Origin: AG25 sp035517615
GTDB lineage: Bacteria; Gemmatimonadota; Gemmatimonadetes; Gemmatimonadales; GWC2-71-9
NCBI GenBank assembly: GCA_035517615.1
Contig: DATIYM010000004.1
Span: forward strand, 25,521 to 89,520
Length of the DNA: 64,000 bases
Direction of reading: 5' to 3'
Shown: positions 39,193-46,838 of the stretch, in pieces
Layout: the number at the start of each line of letters is the position of its first letter
Position numbering within the stretch: the first letter of the stretch is position 1
Notes under the pieces: model-generated
What the model saw: only the letters and a program-made list of their open reading frames with translations
What the model was told of the DNA's origin: nothing
Database searches by the model: none
Made by a program: the position numbers and the translations under genes

Positions 39193-40568
39193 TGGCCGGG
39201 GGCGTGGTGCGCATTGCGTCGGGTCAGGGGTTCTGGGGTGACTGGCTCGAGGCGCCGGCGCGCCAGGTGGAAGGGGGTCCCATCGATTTTCTCATGATGG
39301 ATTACCTCGCCGAAGTCACGATGTCGATTCTGCAGAAGCAGAAGTCGCGCGACCCCAATCTCGGCTACGCCCACGATTTCGTGGAATCGATGGAGCGCAT
39401 TCTGCCGCTCGCGATCGAACGCGGTGTGCGGATCACCGCGAACGCGGGGGGGGTGAACCCGCGCGCCTGCGCCCATGCCGTGGCGGATGCCGCGCGCCGG
39501 CTGGGACTGAGCGGCAAAGTGCGCATCGGCATCGTGTCGGGGGACGACCTGCTCGAGCGTCTGGACCAGCTCACCGAGCAGGGACACGCGCTTGCCAATC
39601 TCGACACCGGGCGGCCGTTGAGCGATATCCGCGATCGTGTCGTGTCGGCCAATGCCTACTTCGGAGCGGCACCGCTCGTCGAGGCGCTGCATCGCGACGC
39701 GAACGTGGTGATCACCGGCCGCGTGACCGACACCGGGCTCACGCTGGCTCCGCTGATCCACGCGTTTGGATGGCGGCCCGACGCCTGGGACGTTCTCGCG
39801 GCCGGCACGGTGGCCGGACACGTCATCGAATGCGGGGCGCAATGCTCGGGCGGCAACTGCTTGATCGATTGGCAGTCGATCCCCGACCTCGCCAACGTGG
39901 GCTACCCGATCGTCGAAGCCTCGCCCGACGGCACGTTCGCGGTCACGAAGCACCCCGGCACCGGTGGGCGCATCACCGTCGCAAGCGTGACCGAGCAGCT
40001 GGTGTACGAGCTGGGCGATCCGCGCGCCTACATTACGCCCGATTGCGTGGCGGACTTCACCACGATCCGCCTCGAGCAAGCGGGCCCGGACCGCGTGCGA
40101 TGCTCCGGAATCAGGGGACGACCCGCAACCGACAAGCTCAAGGTTTCGGTCGCGTATTTCTACGGCTACAAGGCGGTGGGCACGCTGGTGTACGCGTGGC
40201 CCGACGCGTATCAGAAGGCCGAGGCCGCCGATCGGGTGCTGCGCGAACGGCTCGCCCGGCTCGGGCTCCGCTTCGAGGCGCTGCACACGGAGTTTGTCGG
40301 GGCTGACTCGACGCACGGCCGCCTCGCGCTCCGCGGGCTCGACGTGAGTACGCTTCCCGAAGTGCAGCTGCGCATTGGCGTGCGCGCGCGGGAACGCGCT
40401 TCGGTGGAGCGGTTTACGCGCGAGATCGCTCCCCTCGTTCTGAATGGGCCACCCAGTGTTACGGGCTTTGCGGGCGGCCGCCCGAAAGTGGAAGAGATCG
40501 TCGCATACTGGCCGGCGTTGATCGACAAACGCGTGGCGACGCCCTGCATCGAGACGCTCGACGTATGA
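39192..40568 (+). CDS. AtuA-type DUF1446 protein
   Basis: A 458-residue protein of the acyclic terpene utilisation AtuA (DUF1446) family: VRIASGQGFWGDWLEAP, FLMMDYLAEVTMSILQKQ, ITANAGGVNP, NAYFGAAPLVEAL and GRVTDTGLTLAPLIH are characteristic. AtuA is required for citronellol/geranyl catabolism, but its reaction is not settled. Start overlaps the peptidase stop by one base (TGATG). It is followed by a separate AtuA C-terminal-domain protein and an enoyl-CoA hydratase. Confidence 0.88.
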   Translation: MAGGVVRIASGQGFWGDWLEAPARQVEGGPIDFLMMDYLAEVTMSILQKQKSRDPNLGYAHDFVESMERILPLAIERGVRITANAGGVNPRACAHAVADAARRLGLSGKVRIGIVSGDDLLERLDQLTEQGHALANLDTGRPLSDIRDRVVSANAYFGAAPLVEALHRDANVVITGRVTDTGLTLAPLIHAFGWRPDAWDVLAAGTVAGHVIECGAQCSGGNCLIDWQSIPDLANVGYPIVEASPDGTFAVTKHPGTGGRITVASVTEQLVYELGDPRAYITPDCVADFTTIRLEQAGPDRVRCSGIRGRPATDKLKVSVAYFYGYKAVGTLVYAWPDAYQKAEAADRVLRERLARLGLRFEALHTEFVGADSTHGRLALRGLDVSTLPEVQLRIGVRARERASVERFTREIAPLVLNGPPSVTGFAGGRPKVEEIVAYWPALIDKRVATPCIETLDV

Positions 40569-40885
40569 GAGTTCGGCTCGCGGACATCGCGCATGCGCGG
40601 TCGGGCGACAAGGGAGACACCGCGAACGTCGGTCTGATCGCGCGCGATCCCGCGCAGTATCCGGTGCTGGTGGAGCAGGTGACCGCGGCGCGCGTGGCCG
40701 AGCATTTTGCCGCGATCATTACCGGCCCGGTGGAGCGCTACGAGCTGCCCAACCTGCACGCGCTGAATTTCCTGCTGCACGGCGCGCTCGACGGCGGGGG
40801 GACGATCTCGCTCAAGACAGATGCCCAGGGTAAGGTATTTTCAACCGCGTTGCTGCGCATGGAAATCGATGTGCCCAATGGCTGA
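40565..40885 (+). CDS. AtuA C-terminal-domain protein
   Basis: A 106-residue protein with the signature DIAHARSGDKGDTANVGLIAR, the C-terminal domain that in many AtuA proteins is fused to the DUF1446 part. Here the two are split into overlapping genes (ATGA at 40565), so they probably form one complex. It ends eight bases inside the next gene. Confidence 0.85.
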   Translation: MRVRLADIAHARSGDKGDTANVGLIARDPAQYPVLVEQVTAARVAEHFAAIITGPVERYELPNLHALNFLLHGALDGGGTISLKTDAQGKVFSTALLRMEIDVPNG

Positions 40886-41642
40886 CATGACACGCCTGCT
40901 GTGCGCACACGACCAGGGCGTGTGCACCCTCACCCTCAATCGACCGCACAAGCGCAACGCGATCGACCGTCTCATGATCGAGCAGTTGCTGGAAGCACTC
41001 GAGCAGGCGGATCTCGATCCACGGGTGCGCGTTGTGGTGGTGCGTGGGGCAGGGAAGGATTTCTGCGCCGGCATGGACCTGGAGGAGCTGCTCGCCTCGG
41101 CCGATCGCGCGGTGGCGGAGAACCGTGAGGCGGCGCTCGAGTTCGCCGAGGTGTTCCTCCGCATGCGCCGCATTCCGAAACCGGTCGTCGCTGTCGTGCA
41201 GGGCCGGGCGCTCGCGGGGGGCTGTGGGCTCGCCACGGCCGCCGATCTCGTGATCGCCCAGCGGTCGGCCCAGTTCGGCTACCCGGAGGTGCAACGCGGG
41301 TTCGTGCCGGCGCTCGTCCTCACCCTGTTACGACGCGCGGTCGGTGAGAAGATCGCGTTCGATCTCGCCGCCACGGGCCGCGTCATTTCCGCGAGCGAAG
41401 CGGCCGCGTATGGCCTCGTGTCGCGCGTGTTCGACGACGGGGTGCTGGACGACCAGGCCCGCGCGCTTTGCACCGCGCTCACACACACGAGCGCCTCCGC
41501 CCTGGCGCTCACCAAGCACCAGTTCTATGAGCTCGACGACCTGTCGTTTGAGGAAGGGCTCAAGCTCGGTGCCGACGTCAACGCGGTGAGCCGCACCACT
41601 CCGGATTTCCGCTCGGCAATCGCCGCTTTCCTGAAGCAGTAG
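40878..41642 (+). CDS. Enoyl-CoA hydratase/isomerase family protein
   Basis: A 254-residue crotonase-fold protein. The oxyanion-hole strands FCAGMDLEELL and GRALAGGCGLATAADLVIA and the catalytic-face PEVQRGFVPALV segment are present. With AtuA and the carboxylase beta subunit next door it could be the isohexenylglutaconyl-CoA or methylglutaconyl-CoA hydratase of a branched acyl-CoA (leucine/terpene) route, but substrate assignment from sequence alone is not possible. Confidence 0.85.
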   Translation: MADMTRLLCAHDQGVCTLTLNRPHKRNAIDRLMIEQLLEALEQADLDPRVRVVVVRGAGKDFCAGMDLEELLASADRAVAENREAALEFAEVFLRMRRIPKPVVAVVQGRALAGGCGLATAADLVIAQRSAQFGYPEVQRGFVPALVLTLLRRAVGEKIAFDLAATGRVISASEAAAYGLVSRVFDDGVLDDQARALCTALTHTSASALALTKHQFYELDDLSFEEGLKLGADVNAVSRTTPDFRSAIAAFLKQ

Positions 41643-41807
41643 ATGAGCCGGTTCTTCGTTCACAAGGCGTGGCTCCTGGGGTTCGCTCTCCCGACGGGAT
41701 TGGCCGGCATGCTGCTCGAGCGCCAGTGGCTCGTGTGGATGGCGGTCCTGCTGCTCGCGGCGGCAGTCGTGTTGCGGCTCGTCGAACGCCGCGTGCGCGC
41801 GCAATGA
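41643..41807 (+). CDS. Small membrane protein, 54 residues
   Basis: An ATG directly after the hydratase TAG opens a 54-codon frame (MSRFFVHKAWLLG...), too short for most gene finders. It has a hydrophobic stretch at about 9-25 and a strong membrane helix at about 30-45 (WLVWMAVLLLAAAVVLRLVE), ending in an Arg-rich tail. The stop overlaps the start of the selenoprotein gene (ATGA), so coupled translation is likely. Function unknown. Confidence 0.6.
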   Translation: MSRFFVHKAWLLGFALPTGLAGMLLERQWLVWMAVLLLAAAVVLRLVERRVRAQ

Positions 41808-43237
41808 ATCTGCGCGGTCCCGGTCGGATCCTGCTCGTGTCGTGCTACGAGCTGGGTCACCAGCCCCTGGGACTGGCGTGGCCGCGCGCGTTTCTCGAAC
41901 GCGCGGGCTACTCACCCGCCGTTCGCGATCTGGCCGTTGAACCCGTCGATGAAGCGACGATCGCGGCGGCCGGTTGCGTCGCGATCGCGGTTCCCATGCA
42001 CACCGCCTTGCGCATCGGCGTGGCATTCGCGCGCCGGGTGCGCGCGATCAATCCGGATTGTTTCGTGTGCTTCTACGGTCTTTACGCCTCGCTCAACGCC
42101 GAGGTGTTGCTGTCCGATCTCGCGGACGCGGTCATCGGCGGTGAGATGGAAGAGCGTCTCGTGCAGCTGATCGGCGAGGTCGAGTCGGGAGCAAGCGGCG
42201 ATGCCGCCCGGACCCCGCTCGAGCGGCTGACGTTTCCCGTGCCCGCTCGGCGGGGATTGCCCGATCTGCACCGGTACGTGCATTTCGCACGCGACGGGAC
42301 GACGGTTCCCGCCGGATATGTCGAGGCGAGCCGTGGTTGCCTGCATCTTTGCCTGCATTGCCCGATTCCCCCCGTGTACGGTGGGCGGTTCTTTGCCGTA
42401 CCGCGGGCGATCGTGCTGGCGGACATCCGCCAGTTGATCGCGGGCGGTGCGCGGCACATCACGTTCGGCGATCCCGATTTCCTGAACGGCCCTACCCACG
42501 CCGTGAAGCTCGCGCGAGCCGTGCACGCCGAATTCCCCGAGGTGAGCTTCGACTGCACCACCAAGGTCGAGCACATCCTCGAGCACCGCGAGCTGTTTCC
42601 CGAGCTGGCGGCGCTCGGGTGCGCGTTCGTCGTCTCGGCCGTCGAATCGACGAGCGATGTCGTGCTACGCACGCTCGAGAAGGGGCACACCAGAGCCGAC
42701 GTCGATACCGCGCTCGCGATCACGCGGGAGGCGGGTATCACGCTCCGCCCCTCGTTCGTGGCGTTCACGCCATGGACGACGCTCGACGATTATCGCGACA
42801 TGCTCGAGTTCGTCGACGCCCGCGGGCTCGTCCACGATGTGGACCCGGTGCAGTATGCGATCCGGCTGCTCGTGCCGCTCGGCTCGAGCCTGCTCGCCCG
42901 ACCGAGCGTCCGCGCGGTTCTCGGGGAGCTCGATCCCGAACGATTCACGTATCGCTGGACCCACCCGGACCCCCGCATGGACGCACTGCATCAGCGAGTG
43001 ACGGGAATCGTCGAAGCGGCGGCGCGCCGTGAAGCAACGGCCAGCGATACGTTCGAGCTCATAATGGAGGCTGCGCTCATCGCGCGAGGCGAGCCGACGC
43101 GCCGCGCCGCGGCCAGGGGCGCTCCGCGCATTCCAGCGCGCTCACCCCGGCTCACGGAGCCGTGGTTCTGCTGAGCGGAGCCCACGGAGAGCCAGTTGGG
43201 CTCTGTGGACTCCGCCGATCCTGGGAGATTAGTGTAA
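41804..43237 (+). CDS. CUAEP-tail radical SAM selenoprotein (TGA at 43172 read as Sec)
   Basis: A B12-binding-like N-terminal domain (about 1-150: ILLVSCYELGHQPLGLAWPRAFL) is followed by a radical SAM domain with CLHLCLHC (about residues 182-189), the CxxxCxxC cluster motif. The frame reads ...LTEPWFC, then TGA at 43172-43174, and continues in frame as Ala-Glu-Pro and 17 more residues to TAA at 43235. Cys-TGA-Ala-Glu-Pro is exactly the Cys-Sec-Ala-Glu-Pro tail of the family known as CUAEP/CCAEP-tail radical SAM proteins, whose Cys forms have Cys at this place. A SECIS-like hairpin follows at 43182. Read through, the protein is 477 residues with Sec457. Substrate unknown. Confidence 0.88.
43182..43208 (+). 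promoter_or_regulatory. Bacterial SECIS-like hairpin
   Basis: Seven bases after the TGA, CCAC (43182-43185) pairs with GTGG (43205-43208). After a two-base 5' bulge, AGAGCC (43188-43193) pairs with GGCTCT (43199-43204), leaving the loop AGTTG with a G at its second position. Position, bulge and small G-containing loop fit bacterial SECIS elements, which recruit SelB to insert selenocysteine. It lies inside the extended coding sequence. Confidence 0.75.
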
Positions 43238-43256
43238 GGGAGAGATTGGTTAGAAT
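43229..43256 (+). promoter_or_regulatory. Putative promoter of the bacilliredoxin gene
   Basis: TTAGTG (43229-43234) and TAGAAT (43251-43256), spacer 16, overlap the end of the selenoprotein frame. A leader of about 60 bases follows, with AGGTAGGG as ribosome binding site before ATG 43324. Confidence 0.45.
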
Positions 43257-43323
43257 GCGTTGCACGTCGCTACGCACAGCGACTCCTTTGCTCATGCCCC
43301 TTTAAGAACAGGTAGGGTAGCGA

Positions 43324-43758
43324 ATGCCGAACCTCAATGTCCCCATGTACGACCCCCGCCTCGTGCAGCCGATGCGCGAGGAACTGACCCGCATCGGGTT
43401 CGAGGAGCTGCGCACCCCCGAGCAAGTCGACACGGCGCTCACCAAGCCCGGGTCCACCACGCTGGTCGTGGTGAATTCGGTGTGCGGATGCGCCGCGCGG
43501 AACGCGCGGCCTGCCGCCACGCTCGCGCTGCAATCCGCCAAACGCCCGGCCCGGCTGCTCACCGTCTTCGCGGGCCAGGACGCTGAGGCTACGGCCCGGG
43601 CTCGCAGCTATTTCACGGGATATCCCCCGTCCTCTCCGCAGATGGGGCTATTCAAGGACGGGAAACTCGTGTACATGCTGGAGAGGAAGCACATTGAAGG
43701 AAGACCGGCGCAGGATATCGCGGCCGATCTGGTCGGGGCGTTCGAGAGGTACTGCTGA
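43324..43758 (+). CDS. Bacilliredoxin (BrxA/BrxB, YphP family)
   Basis: A 144-residue thioredoxin-fold protein with the family's CGC active site in VVVNSVCGCAARNARPA, then LLTVFAGQDAEATARARSYF, YPPSSPQMGLFKDGKLVYMLERKHIEGR. Bacilliredoxins remove bacillithiol from S-bacillithiolated proteins, although the family also occurs in organisms without bacillithiol. Its placement right after the selenoprotein gene may be functional (thiol/selenol redox) or chance. It has its own promoter. Confidence 0.92.
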   Translation: MPNLNVPMYDPRLVQPMREELTRIGFEELRTPEQVDTALTKPGSTTLVVVNSVCGCAARNARPAATLALQSAKRPARLLTVFAGQDAEATARARSYFTGYPPSSPQMGLFKDGKLVYMLERKHIEGRPAQDIAADLVGAFERYC

Positions 43759-43765
43759 ACAAGTC

Positions 43766-43798
43766 GTTGCCCGTCGCGCCTTCGTAGCGACGGGCAAC
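43766..43798. terminator. Hairpin between convergent genes
   Basis: A perfect 12-base stem, GTTGCCCGTCGC (43766-43777) with GCGACGGGCAAC (43787-43798), and a 9-base loop sit between the bacilliredoxin gene and the VWA-protein gene, whose stop is at 43803. No T-run follows on either strand, so it may act as a transcript-end stabiliser or weak bidirectional terminator. Confidence 0.55.
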
Positions 43799-43802
43799 CA
43801 CT

Positions 43803-44579
43803 TTAGAAGATCGTCCCCGCCCTCACCCGGAAGTCCACGTTATCCTGCACCCACTTCCAGAGCTCGTCCTGCTGTTCCGGCTCGGCGCCGGCGCGTACCT
43901 GGCGGTGCCAGCCGACCATGACGGGCGCCTCTTCGGTCCAGAGTCGGACGCGCTTGCGGTGAATCAAGCGCTTCCAGTCGTCGCCGATCGTGGGTGAGGC
44001 GTACAGCAGCCGCACCGTCACGCTGCGCGACAGGAACTCGAGTGGCGTGAGATCGATCCGGCTGATGAGGTTCTGCGTGCTGGCATGCGGCCCGCCGGCT
44101 ACGTCCGGAGTCCCGTCCGACAGCAGCACGAGGTTCATCGGCGCGAGGATCAAGCCCCGTTCGCGCGCCAGCATCGCCACCTGCTTGAAGAACACGTTGA
44201 AATCGGTCAGCGCGTCGCGCGGCGGGAACCAGGCCCGGAGATCGGAGGCGATCTGCTCCCGGCTGCGGTTCTGGAAGTCGTTGATCGGGTGAAACGCCTT
44301 CGGCTCGCCCGGCTTGTCGCCGCCCACGGAGCCGACGAACAGCGCGGTGGGCTGCTTCAAGCCACCCAGGCTATGGAGATGGCCATAGATGTAGTACGAG
44401 GCGAACTCGATCGCGTCATCGTACTGGCTCTTGAACGAGCCGCTCACGTCGATGCCGACGATCAGCGTCGAGTTGGCGGGTTTGGCCTGCGTTTCGCCAG
44501 GTGCGCAGGCCCCTCCCGCCAACCCAACGGCGAGCGCCGCGCTGGTGAGCGCGGCGCGCGCGAACAGTCGGGCGCTCAT
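43803..44579 (-). CDS. Lipoprotein with VWA-like domain
   Basis: A 258-residue protein with a signal peptide and lipobox (VGLAGGAC, Cys near 25). The mature protein opens TLIVGIDVSGSFKSQYDDAI, a MIDAS-type DxSGS motif of von Willebrand A domains, then NLVLLSDGTPDVAGG, another conserved VWA segment. It likely binds a metal and a partner protein at the cell envelope. It overlaps the upstream membrane-protein gene by four bases, so the two form an operon. No known family name can be assigned. Confidence 0.75.
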   Translation of the reverse strand: MSARLFARAALTSAALAVGLAGGACAPGETQAKPANSTLIVGIDVSGSFKSQYDDAIEFASYYIYGHLHSLGGLKQPTALFVGSVGGDKPGEPKAFHPINDFQNRSREQIASDLRAWFPPRDALTDFNVFFKQVAMLARERGLILAPMNLVLLSDGTPDVAGGPHASTQNLISRIDLTPLEFLSRSVTVRLLYASPTIGDDWKRLIHRKRVRLWTEEAPVMVGWHRQVRAGAEPEQQDELWKWVQDNVDFRVRAGTIF

Positions 44580-45805
44580 ACGACGCCCCCCGGGACCACA
44601 TGCTTGCCGGACGGGGTGGGCAACGGCGTGCTCGCGATCAGCTGGTCGAGATTCTTGAACGGCAGCATGAACGTAGGCCGCGAGACAATCACGACGACCG
44701 CGAAATTCAGCGCCGCCGCGAGCACCTGCAACACGGGGAGCGAACCCAGCTCGAACGCTTCCCGCGCCTCGTTCTTGAACCACGGAATTTCGGCCTTGAG
44801 CGCCTTGATCGGGCCCTGCCAGAAATCCGCCGCCAGCGCCGTCGTCGACGCGTGCGCAGTCTGGCCGCCCGCAATGTCCTGCCGGGCGAGAATGCCGAGC
44901 AATGCCGGCGTGCCGAAGCGGCCGAACAGGAACCAGGTCATCGAGCGCACGCCGATCCATCCGAACGACGCCAGTGCCAGCGTCGAGAAGAAGCCGAGCT
45001 GGAAGCCGGTCTGCTGCGCAATCCAGGGCGTGATCGCGTCGATCAGCTCGCGGTACAGGAACATCACCTCGAAGAACATCACGAAGCCTTCGACCATGAC
45101 CATCGCGACGATCTGCCCAGTCTTTTTCGCGGCAACCGCGTCAGAGAGCGCCTGAATCGCCGCGAAGCTGCCCGAGATCAGGATGAACAGGAACGGCCAC
45201 AGGATCAGGCTCACGCCCCAGCTCGACAGCTCGGAGCCCGTCAAGTCGGCGAGCACTTCGGTAACGGTCGGCCGCAGAGTGAACGAGAAGATCGTCGCCT
45301 CGAGCGCCGACCAGAGCAGAATGAACAGGAATGCGAGCCAGGGCACGCCGGGCTGGAAGTACTGCCGCGTGGCCCAGTCGAGCAGCGCGAGCGGCCGCGT
45401 GAAGATGAACTTGAGGAGCTTGGCAACGAGCCCGCCCGCGAACTTCAGCAGGTTCCACACCCACCCGAGCATCACCACCCCGAAGCGCACGAGCCCGGCC
45501 CAGTAGAACCAGACCATGCGGCCCGCGTCCCACCACGACATGAGCAGCGCCGTGAGGAACGTGCCGCGCCCCGAGCGGAAGGGGAGCGTGTAGAGCGACG
45601 CCATGGTGCACCACATGCCGGCGATCAGGAGCGACGCCGGCAGGAGCAGCAACACGGCTTTGAGCGTCACGATCCACGCAGTGTCGCCGGTGACGGTGTA
45701 GCCGAGCACGAGCCGCTCCCAATCGAGAATCCAGCTGAATCCGGACGTGAGGAACTCGAAGGTCGAGCGCCACTGCTCGGGAAGAGCCTGTTGCATCGCG
45801 TACAT
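44576..45805 (-). CDS. Polytopic membrane protein, VWA partner
   Basis: A 409-residue protein with roughly six to eight hydrophobic helices (for example VLLLLPASLLIAGMW, SWGVSLILWPFLFILISG, IVAMVMVEGFVMFFEVMFLY) and tryptophan-rich segments near the membrane. Start is ATG 45805 behind GGAGGAGAAAC, an unusually strong ribosome binding site. I do not recognise the family. Coupling to the VWA lipoprotein suggests a membrane complex. A minus-strand TATGAT box at 45887-45892 may be its -10. Confidence 0.65.
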   Translation of the reverse strand: MYAMQQALPEQWRSTFEFLTSGFSWILDWERLVLGYTVTGDTAWIVTLKAVLLLLPASLLIAGMWCTMASLYTLPFRSGRGTFLTALLMSWWDAGRMVWFYWAGLVRFGVVMLGWVWNLLKFAGGLVAKLLKFIFTRPLALLDWATRQYFQPGVPWLAFLFILLWSALEATIFSFTLRPTVTEVLADLTGSELSSWGVSLILWPFLFILISGSFAAIQALSDAVAAKKTGQIVAMVMVEGFVMFFEVMFLYRELIDAITPWIAQQTGFQLGFFSTLALASFGWIGVRSMTWFLFGRFGTPALLGILARQDIAGGQTAHASTTALAADFWQGPIKALKAEIPWFKNEAREAFELGSLPVLQVLAAALNFAVVVIVSRPTFMLPFKNLDQLIASTPLPTPSGKHVVPGGVV

Positions 45806-45942
45806 GTTTCTCCTCCGTGGAGGACTACGCCGGTCCTCGCTCTGGAACCGCGTCTGCTCAGGGCGGGGAGGGGTAAGCGAGCCCGCATCATAGGAATGAT
45901 CGGTTGGGCGGCGGGTGACACAGGTCACGCAACTACGATGTC

Positions 45943-45971
45943 TTGCGCGTTCTCATTGGTAGCGCTACACA
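45943..45971 (+). promoter_or_regulatory. Promoter of the GroES-like gene, leaderless-type
   Basis: TTGCGC (45943-45948) and TACACA (45966-45971) have a 17-base spacer, and the ATG at 45979 lies seven bases after the -10, the same spacing as the leaderless blocks elsewhere in the window. No Shine-Dalgarno precedes the ATG. Confidence 0.5.
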
Positions 45972-45978
45972 TGCGTCC

Positions 45979-46356
45979 ATGCCGGAAGACACTCCCAAGC
46001 GCCTCATCGTCGTGGGCGATCGTGTGCTGATCACCCCTGAGCAGGGCGAAGAGCGGACCAACGTCGGCCTCTATTTGCCGGCCACAGCGGTGGAAGGCCG
46101 GCAGGTGCAGGGTGGTCGGATCGTGGCCACGGGGCCGGGTACGCCCGTGACGGAGCCCGCGAACATGGACGAGGAGCCGTGGAAGATTCACACGCCCGAA
46201 GTCCGCTATCTCCCGATGCAGGCGGAAATCGGCGACTATGCGCTGTTTTTCCGGAAGGCCGCGGTCGAGCTCACGTTCGAGCGCAAGACGTACCTCGTCG
46301 TTCCCCAGGCGGCGATTCTCGTACTCATCCGCGATAACGCGCCGCTTCCTGAATAG
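45979..46356 (+). CDS. GroES-like co-chaperonin family protein
   Basis: A 125-residue protein with the Cpn10 beta-barrel pattern: RLIVVGDRVLITPEQGEERTNVGLYLP, then GRIVATGPGTPV, GDYALFFRKAAVELTFERKTYLVVPQAAILVLI. It is longer than GroES (about 97) because of an insertion around NMDEEPWKIHTPEVRYLP, and no groEL lies nearby, so it is a divergent paralogue rather than the main co-chaperonin. Divergently oriented from the membrane/VWA operon. Confidence 0.8.
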   Translation: MPEDTPKRLIVVGDRVLITPEQGEERTNVGLYLPATAVEGRQVQGGRIVATGPGTPVTEPANMDEEPWKIHTPEVRYLPMQAEIGDYALFFRKAAVELTFERKTYLVVPQAAILVLIRDNAPLPE

Positions 46357-46391
46357 CGGTCTGGCCCTCGGACTGGAGAGAGCACAACGTT

Positions 46392-46715
46392 ATGATCATG
46401 GCGGAAGCGACGTGGGCGAGGAGTCGCGGTGATCGCGGCGAAAAAGAAGGACTGCGCCGCGGAGCGTGGTACCGCGTGGTGGAAGACACGGGGAAGCCGT
46501 GGGTGGTGCTCGATGTTCATCGCGTCCACATTCGCGTGCCCCGCACGGACGTGGAGCTGACTCGCGAGCCACCCAAAGCCTGGAGCGTGGTGCACGAGCC
46601 CCATCTCGTCTGTCCCGGATGTCACCAGCGACGTCACGTCTCCGGCAAGCCCGCCGAGGTGAAATGCGCCGAGTGCGGCAACAATTACTCTGTCAATTGG
46701 GATGATAAGGCCTAA
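46392..46715 (+). CDS. Zinc-ribbon protein
   Basis: A 107-residue protein. Residues about 75-100 hold a treble-cysteine ribbon, CPGC and CAEC separated by about 16 residues, likely binding one zinc. The N-terminal half has a GAWYRVVEDTGKPWVVLDV beta pattern. I do not recognise a named family. GGAGAGAG precedes the ATG. It is 35 bases downstream of the GroES-like gene and may be co-transcribed with it. Confidence 0.65.
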   Translation: MIMAEATWARSRGDRGEKEGLRRGAWYRVVEDTGKPWVVLDVHRVHIRVPRTDVELTREPPKAWSVVHEPHLVCPGCHQRRHVSGKPAEVKCAECGNNYSVNWDDKA

Positions 46716-46800
46716 CAACCGTCGCACGTCGATACGTCGCTACGTTGCACGCAACGCGTGGCGCTGACGCGCGAATAAGAGGTTGCCCGCAGAAAAACGA

Positions 46801-46830
46801 CCCCGCTTCAGAGCGGGGTTGGTTGTTTTT
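46801..46830 (+). terminator. Intrinsic terminator directly before recQ
   Basis: CCCCGCT (46801-46807) pairs with AGCGGGG (46812-46818) around a TCAG loop, followed by TTGGTTGTTTTT. The next bases, GGAGCAGG, are the recQ ribosome binding site. AAAAACGA on the left makes it potentially bidirectional. It either ends the zinc-ribbon transcript or attenuates recQ. Confidence 0.75.
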
Positions 46831-46838
46831 GGAGCAGG

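Noticed and set aside
46710..46716. GCCTAAC overlapping the stop of the zinc-ribbon gene as an attC left core
   Set aside because: No GTTRRRY partner or inner arms follow within 150 bases, and the next element is a terminator; a seven-base match alone is expected by chance.
43257..46760. Similar GTCGCACGTCG/TTGCACG-type strings at 43257 and 46724 as a dispersed repeat
   Set aside because: The matches are short and imperfect, of a size expected by chance in GC-rich intergenic sequence.
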